Assembly: GCF_028389875.1 (NCBI RefSeq)
Contig: NC_084702.1
Span: forward strand, 63,156,553 to 63,220,552
Length of the DNA stretch: 64,000 nucleotides
Origin: Rhea pennata
Taxonomy: Eukaryota > Chordata > Aves > Rheiformes > Rheidae
Direction: 5' to 3'
The position numbers and the translations under genes are program-made. Of the stretch, positions 39,601-47,247 are shown piece after piece. The notes beneath the pieces are model-generated. The model was not told the origin of the DNA and ran no database searches. It was given only the letters and a program-made list of their open reading frames with translations. Within the stretch, counting starts at the first letter, position 1. The number at the start of each line of letters is the position of its first letter.

Positions 39601-42373
39601 TATATGCAGGTGAGGTATGCTAAGGTGTACTTGAGAGAGACTACTTTAATTTCCCCCTTTCCCATTTTGCTTTTTGGTGGGGATATAGAAGTCCAGCATC
39701 GAGAGCGTCTCCTATCTGTGGATGGTTGGATCCATTTTCAGGTGCATTGGGGTAGTAATTACCTTCTGTGGTTTCACTAACTTTTTTGTTACACAATTGA
39801 TGTAGAAGTTTATTTCAGACTATTATATACTTGGGATGAAGATGGGAAAGAATTAGTAGAAATGATGGGGAAACTTGGTAAGCATGTAATGAAATTATAG
39901 CCAACTACACTGGAAAGGGAAGTTTAGTAATGTATGGCTTGAACAAATCAGTTTCATCTTTCTTCATGAAGAAAGTCAGTGTTTTTTTTTAAAAAAAAAA
40001 GCTTCTGTTTTTTGTGGGGGGGGATTTTTTCGGTAGAGTTTCTACTGAGAGCAGATGAGTATACTAATTTATGTTACTCTGCTACAGTCTCTTAAGCATG
40101 TAGGCATTTGTTTATCTTTAAAATATTTTTAGCTTTGTAGTCTATATGGAATTACTTGGGGGGAAAATCTAAATGGGAAATACTTCTGTTTGTGTTTGGA
40201 TTCTCTTGTGTGTGTTGGCTTTGGGGTGGGGAGAAGGTGTGTTGGGGTTTATTTTTTTGTTTTGTTTTGTATTTTTGTGCATGTTTGGCTTTTGGGGGAG
40301 GTTTTTTTAACAAAAAGATTTATTTGGAAATGGAAAGACTAAGAACTCTTTCATAGTATATTTTAGTAGTCAAGATTAAAATGGGTCATATGTCAAAATC
40401 TTTATATAGAGTCTGTAAAATGATAGAATTGGCTTCTGCCAGTCTGCAAACTACTTGGTTAGTTTTCTCTTCTTTTGTGAGCCTTATGTTACACTCCAGG
40501 AAGAGTATAAACTACAAATCACTTTATTTTTTTCTGTATTCTATAAAGTAAAAATTACATACCCAAATTCTGATGCAAGCAAACAATCATTTAATTGAAT
40601 TCACCAGCTTTGTTCATATTCATCCAGAATTTTAAAGATCAGCTTTCCTATGTGTTTGCAGGAGAATTCTTTGCGGTCTTTGGGTGGCCACAGGTTGTGC
40701 AGATGCTGGGCATATATATTTTGTAATGGTGCAGTTATTTTTAAATGAGATGCTAAGCAGAATATATGTTGCATTTTATACCTGTGTTTTTGCTGCTATT
40801 TCTATCATGGAGGATATGGAGACTAGAAGAGGAGAGGGAAGGGTCCATCTTTGGATATCAGAATCCCTAGCAAGGAGCAATTGCTTTCTCAGGAGACCAG
40901 AGAGACCTTCCTGAAGGGTAGGACAGAGGTGTAGGTATTTGTTTCAGATATAAATGATAAAAATTGGATTCAGATTTGTCTTCCACCACTCTTTAGGACC
41001 CTACCCATCAATTTCTGTGAGACCCAGTTCCCACGCAGTAGAAACAAGAATATAGTCAATAAGCAGTGGAGGAATGGACAACAAAAGTGCCAACTATTCT
41101 GGTTTAAAAAATATACATAAGCTGTCCATAAATACAAATGGATTTATTTTTTCTGTTACTTATTATTTTATAAAACATTTTGAGTAGGGGGAATATCAGT
41201 TAACTTACTTAATTTCATTATACACTGAAAGTTTAGGATCTGTGTGTGAATGTTTTGCGTTATTCTTCTGAGGTGCTGTTCCTTTAGGCTTTGATGCTCC
41301 AAAGAAAAGGTACTTAAAGGTAAGAGGGTATAATGTAAGCCCAGTAATTTTATGAGTATACTCTCTGTGTGCTTAAAATTAAGCATATGCACGATACTTG
41401 CAGGAATTTCTTTTTATATGCAAGGTAGTCTTTTAAGCTATATTTCGGTACAAAATGTCTTGGAGAATAATGCACATTTGTCTTCTCTGTTCTTTACAGG
41501 CTCCTGTGAAGATTGCAGTAATTTTCAAACAACTCAGAGTTCTCATTGAGTCTGTTCTAAAGAAGAAGCTTGAAAATCCTAAAATGTCTCTCGAAGGTAA
41601 TCTTTTAGACTACTGGTGTAAAAATGTACTTTACAGACCTTGTGACTTGAGAAAGTATACTGCATCCTTGCACAAAAGGGACTAGTATAAGTTGAATATA
41701 GCTCTATTATCTTTAGAGTCACCCAAAAAGTCATTACTCATCCTACATGTGTTCTGTAGCAATGTATGAGGATCTGCACAAATGCTGATTTAAAGTTGAT
41801 AATTTAAATGCTGGTAAACAGCTTTCATGATAGTGATACTAATGATAAGGTGTATTTCGTAAAACAGAAATAACATTGTGTATGTAATGAACTTAAGCAT
41901 GGATAAATTTCAAGTGTAGTATGAGTTGTCTCACAGTGTAGGGTGATGATGGGGGATTGCATCTTGGCCCCCAAAGTTAAGGGGTAGGGAAGTATCGTCT
42001 AGACTTAACACCAGAAATTCAGAAGAATATTGTAGATGGAGAGGAAGAATGTGAGTTCTATTAGGCTAATGCATCTGTGGCTGTGCCCTTCATTTTATTC
42101 ATCTCTTCTGTGTAATATTAAAATAGCCACCATCAACTCATTAGCAAATTTATTAAAAAAAAAAAAAAGTCATGTAGTATGGACATACTTGTTTTTGCTC
42201 CACAGAGAAGCTATATTCCGGAGTCATCTTCAGTGGGAGTTGGTTTTGTTTGGTTTTGGAGTAGATCTTAAACTTGCTCTTTTCCACTCACTGTCATGTT
42301 TGTGTTTTCTTTCCTAGATGACAAGATTTTACACATCATCAAAGAATTGATAAAAACAGAGAATGGTAACTGA
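20037..42373 (+). CDS. DHX29: DHX29, DExH-box helicase of 48S translation initiation, complete
   Basis: ATP-dependent helicase that binds the 40S subunit and helps 43S complexes scan structured 5' leaders. Coding exons: 20037-20241, 21557-21633, 21911-22024, 22581-22710, 23035-23177, 23924-24049, 24472-24598, 24874-25029, 25642-25807, 27127-27250, 27640-28236, 29051-29194, 29289-29465, 30111-30251, 30668-30812, 31019-31139, 32096-32180, 33216-33304, 33878-34006, 34855-34930, 35628-35852, 36732-36868, 37544-37637, 37893-38195, 39610-39741, 41500-41596, 42318-42373. All 27 join in phase to 4116 nt, 1371 residues plus stop; human DHX29 is 1369. The start MGGRNKKHR matches the family. No frameshift or internal stop is seen. 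Confidence 0.97.
26316..26444 (-). mobile_element. tRNA-Ile-headed SINE with CR1 tail (TguSINE1-like)
   Basis: Read on the minus strand, the element starts TTTAGCTCAATTGGTTAGAG (box A) and continues with TGCCAAGGTCATGGGTTCAA (box B), a close match to tRNA-Ile. It then passes into a CR1 3' tail (CCCTTCCAACCTTACCATTC, ATGATT). It is flanked by an 8 bp direct repeat CAAGTAAT at 26308-26315 and 26445-26452, the likely target-site duplication. It lies in DHX29 intron 9, antisense to the gene. Such tRNA-Ile/CR1 SINEs are known from passerine birds (TguSINE1), which makes this the best taxonomic clue in the window. Confidence 0.9.
27640..34930 (+). CDS. DHX29: DHX29 exons 11-20: RecA1 and RecA2 core
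   Basis: Exon 11 is the largest at 597 nt. It holds a glutamine stretch, the acidic WENLVSDEDF segment, motif I GETGSGKST (residues about 596-604) and motif Ia TQPRRISA. Motif II DEVH (702-705) is split by an intron: DE ends exon 12 and VH opens exon 13. Exon 13 has motif III MSAT (SAT 734-736). Exon 14 contains the acidic KFLEEEEEITINVTSK insertion. Exon 18 has motif V-like TNIAETGITIPDV, and exon 19 motif VI QRQGRAGR (about 978-985). All are intact. Exon 15 follows a run of 30 T residues, and exon 12 has a weak donor (GAG|GTTATC). Confidence 0.95.
28489..28664 (+). mobile_element. CR1 LINE 3'-end fragment
   Basis: Truncated chicken-repeat-1 tail in sense orientation in DHX29 intron 11. It has the family features AGATTGCCCAGAGAG, GAACTAGATGACCTCCAGAG and CCCTTCCAACCTTAG followed by CTGTGATTT. 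It is diverged and 5'-truncated, with no coding potential left. Confidence 0.85.
32700..32945. repeat. AT-only low-complexity tract
   Basis: About 245 bases made almost wholly of A and T with repeated ATTAT and ATATA words, directly before the CR1 fragment in DHX29 intron 17. No unit period is clear. Confidence 0.75.
32948..33130 (+). mobile_element. CR1 LINE 3'-end fragment
   Basis: Sense-oriented CR1 tail in DHX29 intron 17: GGAACAGGTTGCCCAGAGAG, GGAGTCTCCATCCTTGGAGA and GGTCCTGGGCAACCTG, ending in CAACCTCAACCATTC and ATTCTGTGATT. It is 5'-truncated with no reverse-transcriptase sequence, and ends about 85 bp before the exon 18 acceptor. Confidence 0.9.
35628..42373 (+). CDS. DHX29: DHX29 exons 21-27: winged-helix, ratchet and OB-fold C-terminus
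   Basis: Exons 21-22 encode MNLLRKIGACQLNEPKLTPL through FGAIFGCLDPVATLAAVMTE, the winged-helix and HA2/ratchet region that follows the core in DEAH proteins. Exons 23-24 carry WKKARQEGGYRAEM, CRRNFLNRTSLLTLEDV and QGKAQVHPSSVNRDL. Exons 25-26 carry the OB-fold segment RETTLISPFPILLFGGDIEV and APVKIAVIFKQLRVLI. The protein ends IIKELIKTENGN at the TGA at 42371-42373. Intron 24 contains a decayed copy of the end of exon 24. Confidence 0.94.
38780..39051 (+). pseudogene. Decayed duplicate of DHX29 exon 24 inside intron 24
   Basis: Positions 38980-39005 match the exon 24 sequence encoding QGKAQVHPS at 25 of 26 bases. After a short gap come a near-identical AAATC-AGAC block and an exact TTACCAGGAGAA at 39038-39049, in the same order as in the exon. 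Weaker similarity continues upstream (GAAG-AATAGC near 38850; GCTTAACAGC-CAAC near 38792). Upstream frames have stops, and where the exon donor should be the copy reads GAAAGAAT with no GT. It therefore looks like a dead tandem exon copy. The borders of the weak upstream part are uncertain. Confidence 0.75.
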
Positions 42374-42900
42374 AACTGAAAATCAGTAAGAAACCAGAGC
42401 TTCAGTAATGGCAGGGGAAATACACACTCCAACTTTAGTTAAAAATATTTAAACACTTAAATGCTGTTGATAACAGCCCTGACTTGGGAAGGCTGCCTGG
42501 TTTTGTGTAAAGCTTGCCTTCCTGAGTAACTTTTAAAGGGGAACATTGAGTATGTTTAGCCTTTACAAAACACTTGGTGACATTTGTTTGAGCATACTTA
42601 TAATGCAGACAAAGCAGCTTGTCTTTTCAATATAAAAATGACTGTGTCCCATTCTAGTTTTCTTTGTTTCCATTTAGTGTGGTAATTACACCATTACCAG
42701 TGATACAGACCTGTACTAATAATTCAAGAGTGAGTCCCAGATCTCTGTGGGGTAGTATTTCATTGGATATCTGCAAACAGAAGACAAACCTTTTTTTTTT
42801 AACTTGGATTTCCTAAGTGCTAATTCCTTTGAGCTATGAATTTGCATTATTAAAGCAATACATCTTACATATGTCTATATTCTGTATAGTTTAAGGGTGT
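42374..42900 (+). other. DHX29: DHX29 3' UTR with candidate poly(A) signal
   Basis: Non-coding sequence follows the DHX29 stop. An ATTAAA at 42849-42854 lies about 480 bases after the stop and is followed by T/G-rich sequence (ATGTCTATATTCTGTATAGT), so it is the most likely cleavage signal. Longer 3' ends are possible: the next AATAAA is at about 43870. Confidence 0.6.
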
Positions 42901-44160
42901 CACTGGAGCTGCCCAGTCGGTGAACTCTGGGATCTGGGCATCCTTCCGTCCTTGTGCTAGGTGCACTCTTTTAAAACCCAGGAGGTTTTTCTGTCCCAGT
43001 GGAATGCATGCAGATGCTGCTGTTTCCATTTACAGGTTTGACCAGTAGCAAGGCTGAGCAGACAGATGGATGCACACACAGAGGATAGCAGCATGGCCAG
43101 CCATCCAGACTCTCACTGTCTTTAGAATCGTTCATATATAACGCTATGAGAACTCTCATAAGACGTGGCTATCTGCAGTTATGTTTTATTCCTTCTCTCT
43201 GGCTGATCATGATTGAAGTTTACCAGCCAAAAACACTTGTGCCTGTGTTCATAAGTTTATGATTCCCTTGTATATCAACATTTTGACACACTAATACCAA
43301 TATCTGGACCCTGAGCCTACTTATCCAAGATGCAAGTCTCTTCTTTCTTGCCAGTTAATCCAGTTTGATGTTCACTAGCAAGGCTCACCTACTTGTTCCA
43401 CCTGTAATCATAGATCCATTGAATATAGCAGTTTGTCTAGCCACTGATCCAGCTACTGACTCAAGATTTGAGTCTTCTCAGATGTGGATCACTTCCACAG
43501 GGGATAATCATGTCTGGTAGTTGCTAGCACTTTAACACATGTGCATGCAAGATTAAATTCACTGGGGAAGTCATTGTAGCCTGTGGACCTCTTGTGCAAG
43601 CATATACACCCCAGCTTCTCCAGCTGTTGCCACATAGATCTTGGGGCCCTGTGACTTGCAGTCCCTTTTCCAGCTGCTGGCACTTAGACCTTGTAGTACA
43701 CAGCTGCTCTCCTGTGCCCTGGTTCCTCCAGTCACTGGCACCGAAGAGTTCTGTGCAGCACATGCTCCAGTCACTGGCACATAGACTTTGCAGTTCTGCA
43801 TAGGATAGAGAGTTAAGGTTTTAAGAAGGTAGTATAGACTGCTGTGATCAGGCACAGAGTAGAAGCGGAATAAAAGGAACCAGCTGCATGTAAGCAGACT
43901 CCCTAGTCACTGCGTTGAGTGTTCTGACTTCCCTCCGTTCTCCTGGCTGAAATGGTGCTGTCATAAGTGTATGTGCGTGTATAGTCAATAGATAGGAGTG
44001 GAATTGAGCTTCAAACTTCCCAGGAGCCCCGGGATTGTCATACCTTTTTCATTCCTGTGGCGTATTGTGGTAACATGAATGGAAATGCAAGACATGTGGA
44101 GCAATCTAGCTATCGAAGGGCGCCAGCTTCTGGTTCGAAGGGCTGGGTGTTGAGGATCGC
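42901..44160. other. DHX29-CCNO spacer, repeat-like, no gene recognised
   Basis: Mixed-composition spacer. It includes the four-copy motif above and an AATAAA near 43870 that could belong to a distal DHX29 end or an old LTR. The short open frames here are not supported by splice sites or recognisable protein. I see no CR1 or SINE signature. Confidence 0.5.
43618..43793. repeat. Four imperfect copies of a roughly 29 bp motif
   Basis: Related words occur at 43618 (CTCCAGCTGTTGCCACATAG), 43667 (TCCAGCTGCTGGCACTTAG), 43725 (CTCCAGTCACTGGCACCGAA) and 43764 (CTCCAGTCACTGGCACATAG). Spacing is irregular at 49, 58 and 39 bp. The stretch lies between DHX29 and CCNO and is more GC-rich than its neighbours. 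It may be a worn minisatellite or part of an unrecognised transposon. Confidence 0.6.
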
Positions 44161-44519
44161 CAGCCATTTATTTCAGCAGCAGCAACATGGCAGATCCCGC
44201 AGTTTCAGCTGAGCAGGCTCAGACTCTGCCACCAGCGCCCTCGCCGCACCGCTGCCCGCTTTGCTTCCCTGCCCTCGGAGGGAGGCGGGCCGCGCCGCTG
44301 GGCCCGGCTCGGCAGGGCCCGTTCCGAGGGCCGCTCGGGCTCCGCGCGCGGCTGCGGACAGCAGCCCGGACGGGCGAGCAACGCGCCTCTGCAGCTCGGC
44401 TCCTTTCCCACCTGCTAAACGCGGCCCTGCCCGGCCGCCGGGGCGGGCCTTGCCGCGCCGCCCCCGCCGCCGCCGCCGCCCTCAAATAGCCGCCGCCGCC
44501 GCCGGGCCGCGCCGCCGCC
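44161..44519 (+). promoter_or_regulatory. CCNO: CCNO CpG-island promoter and 5' leader
   Basis: GC content rises abruptly at about 44185 and stays high through CCNO. The stretch just before the CCNO start has GCC/CGC repeats ending in a perfect Kozak context (GCCGCCATGG). An upstream ATG at 44187 in strong context (AACATGG) opens a 100-codon frame that stops at 44487-44489, 30 bp before the CCNO start. Whether it is transcribed is unknown. Confidence 0.7.
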
Positions 44520-45782
44520 ATGGTCACGTCGGCGGGCGGCGGCGGCTGCCCGCGGGCCCCGGCCAAGCGGCGGCGGCAGCGGCGGGCGGCGGCGGACACG
44601 GACGCGGACGCGGGCGTGGACGGCCCGCTGGATCTGCAGGCCTTCCGCGACTACGGGGAGAGCTGGTACCGCTCCCGCAAGGGGCTGGAGAGCCGCTTCC
44701 AGCCGCGGGAGCCGCTGGCCCGGCAGCCGCAGGTGGGGGGTCCCGCGGCGGGCGGGGTTGGGGGCGGCTGCGGGGTGCCGCCGCTGACCCCCTGGTGCCG
44801 GTGCCCCTGCCGCAGGTGACGGCGGAGGCGCGCTGCAGGCTCGTCAGCTGGCTCATCCCCGTGCGCCGGCACTTCGGGCTCTCCTTCGAGACCCTCTGCC
44901 TCGCCGTCAACATCCTCGACCGCTTCCTCGCCACCACCCCCGTGGCCGCCGACTGCTTCCAGCTCCTGGGGGTGACGGCGCTCCTCCTCGCCTGCAAGCA
45001 GGTACTGCCCCGGCCCCGGCCCCGGCCCGCCGCTGCCGCCCGGCTCTCCGCCGCGCCGCGCCCGCGGGGCAGCAGTGGCAGCCCCGGGGGGGGAGGGGGG
45101 GGGGCGGGGGCCTTTGCCCCGGCGTGGCTGCGTTTCGCGCATCGTTCTTCTGCGCGGCGCAAAGCGAGGGCGGCCCTGCGCGAGCCGCGCCGGGGCCGGA
45201 GTTGCGCCGCGCCCCGTGCGCGGCCGCCCGCGCCCCGCGCTGCCCGGGCCGCGCCGCCGGTGTGCCCCGCAGGTGGAGGTGCACCCGCCGCGCGTGACGG
45301 AGCTCCTGGCCCTCTGCTGCGACGCCTTCAGCCGCCAGCAGCTCTGCAACCTCGAGTGCATCGTGCTGCAGCGGCTGCAGTTCAGCCTGGCGGCGCCCAC
45401 CATCAGCTTCTTCCTGGAGCACTTCACGCAGGTGCGGATCGCCGCGCGCGGCGCGGACGCGGCGGAGGCGCGCGACGCCCGCAGCCTGGCGCGGGGCGTC
45501 GCCGAGCTCAGCCTGGCCGACTACGCCTTCACCCGGTACGCGCCGTCCCTGCTGGCGCTCTGCGCCCTGGGGCTGGCCGACCGGCTGCTGCAGCACCGCG
45601 CCCCGCTGGACCTGCGCCTCGGCGGCTACCCGGAGGCGCTGCTGCGCGGCTGCATGCGCGAGCTGCGGCTCCTGGTGTCGCTGAACGCGCGCTGCCTGCC
45701 CGCGGCGGCTGCGCGGGGCGCGGGCGGCCCCGACGGCGCCGCCGCCCCGACGGCGCCGCCCGCCGCCGCCTCCTTCCCCTAG
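44520..45782 (+). CDS. CCNO: Cyclin O
   Basis: Atypical cyclin needed for deuterosome-mediated centriole amplification in multiciliated cells; human loss causes a mucociliary clearance disorder with reduced cilia numbers. Three exons, 44520-44732, 44816-45001 and 45273-45782, join in phase 0 to 302 residues (human 350). Exon 1 has a basic tail (AKRRRQRR) and the conserved [19 protein letters not shown]. The cyclin box spans exons 2-3: [66 protein letters not shown] and [12 protein letters not shown]. The second fold includes [20 protein letters not shown]. The C-terminus becomes Ala/Pro/Gly-rich, unlike the mammalian end. Both introns are short (83 and 271 bp) and GC-rich. MCIDAS follows 1.5 kb downstream on the same strand. 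Confidence 0.97.
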
Positions 45783-46100
45783 AGCGGGCGGCGCGGCCGC
45801 GACTGCGCGGCCGCTCCGCGCGGCGTTCGCGCTCGCTGGACTCCGCGGAGCGCGTTTCGCCTTTAGCCGACGCCGCGGGAGCGTCGTCCGGGTCTTACGA
45901 GGTCGGATCGCCGTTCGCACGCTGCCGTTCTGCGGCAGTTGCGCTGAGAGACTGCTCTTCATACCCGGGGTGTAAATAACGCGCACAATCTCAAGTACTG
46001 TATTATTTATTTATTTGGAAGATGGCTCATGAAGGTAACCGCACTGGAACAGGTGGAAGCACCAACTGAGCGTTTAATAAACTCTTCCCCACTTGTCACC
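45783..46100 (+). other. CCNO: CCNO 3' UTR with AU-rich element and poly(A) signal
   Basis: The 3' UTR starts extremely GC-rich, then switches to AT-rich. It contains ATTTATTTATTT at 46005-46016 with two overlapping TTATTTATT nonamers (a typical AU-rich instability element). AATAAA is at 46076-46081 with a GT-rich element about 25-50 bp further on (TGTACTTGTTTGTTCG). The mRNA would have a 3' UTR of only about 320 nt. Confidence 0.8.
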
Positions 46101-47247
46101 TGTACTTGTTTGTTCGCTTGCGGGCTGTGTACGTATCTGCAAGAGGAGATGCATCGGCACACAACGAGTTGACCTCAGCAGTTAAAATAATTACAGTAAA
46201 TAATTAAAATATCTACAAAATAATTACACACAATGGTGCATTCTCCATTTACAACTGACATGCACTGTCCTGGAAATGGTTCTGGGGAAAATAAATACAT
46301 AAATAACGCTACCACGATGTAACACAACAAAATGTTAAATAACAACACGAGTGCAAAGGCTCCACAGCATGAGAAAAATTCAAGGGAAGACAAAAGGAAT
46401 CACACATCACATAGCAAAATATTTATTCTTCATTTTTATTACATTTTTATCTCTGCACAGGGGTGACATTAAAACAGAATAAAATTACCTAAAGCTTGTA
46501 CAATTTTAAGTTGTCCTCCCGGCTGCATGCATTTCAAGGAAGCACAAAATGGGTGACATGCACACTAAAACGGTTTCAATCCACTACCTAGGTTTAAGTA
46601 TTCAAATAAATGTAGGAAAATCTACTCCGATCAAAACTGTTGTGTTGGAAAGTGCCTACGAGCCCACGCAGCACAGTCCGTTCAGCCTTTCCGAGTCACC
46701 GCAGTGGTTTCAGCGGGAAGGGCCCTTCCCCGTGTGCGGCTCAGCTAAGCCAAGATGCCACGGACTGTTCCCCCGCCTTTTTTTTGCCCTCACCTTATGC
46801 TTTTGATGCCCCCTAAGCCTAGCATTTGGTAGATACACTTCCCTAAGGCACAAAAAGCCTTGGAAACATCAAGCCCGAGCGCCGGCTTCAAAGCGCAGCC
46901 GGCGGGGCGCTGCCCGACGGGGCGCCGCGGCGCGCAGCCCGGGCGGCCGCCGGCCTCCCGCCGGGCGGGAGCGGGCCCTTCCCCCGCCGGCAGAGGCTTT
47001 TCCCGGGTCTCGGGCCGTGGCCGTCCCAGCAGCGCGGCCCCGCGGGCGCGGGCGCGGGCGGCGTTTCCGCGCCTCGGCGCAGGGGAGGCGGGCAGCAGCC
47101 CGCGGCTGCCCGCCCGCTCCCGCCCGCTGTCCCGGGCTCGCCCCGCTGCGCGCCCGCGGCCCGCCCGCGCCCGCGGGGCGGCGCCGAGCGCGGAGCGGGG
47201 AGCGCGGGGCCGGGGCGCCCGCCGCAGCCGCGGGGCGAGGCGGCACC
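46101..47247 (+). promoter_or_regulatory. MCIDAS: CCNO-MCIDAS spacer and MCIDAS CpG-island promoter
   Basis: The first 700 bp are AT-rich with no recognised gene or repeat. From about 46860 the sequence becomes a CpG island that runs into MCIDAS exon 1. Near-matches to the E2F site occur (GCGGGAA near 46714, TTTTCCCGG near 46996, TTTCCGCGCC near 47064), but such words are common in GC-rich DNA. No TATA box is placed. The proximity to the CCNO poly(A) site means the two genes may share regulatory DNA. Confidence 0.6.

Noticed and set aside
44261-45979. A 572-codon plus-strand frame overlapping CCNO
   Set aside because: It runs through CCNO exons and introns in another frame, is almost all Ala/Arg/Pro/Gly, and arises because CpG-island DNA has few stops.
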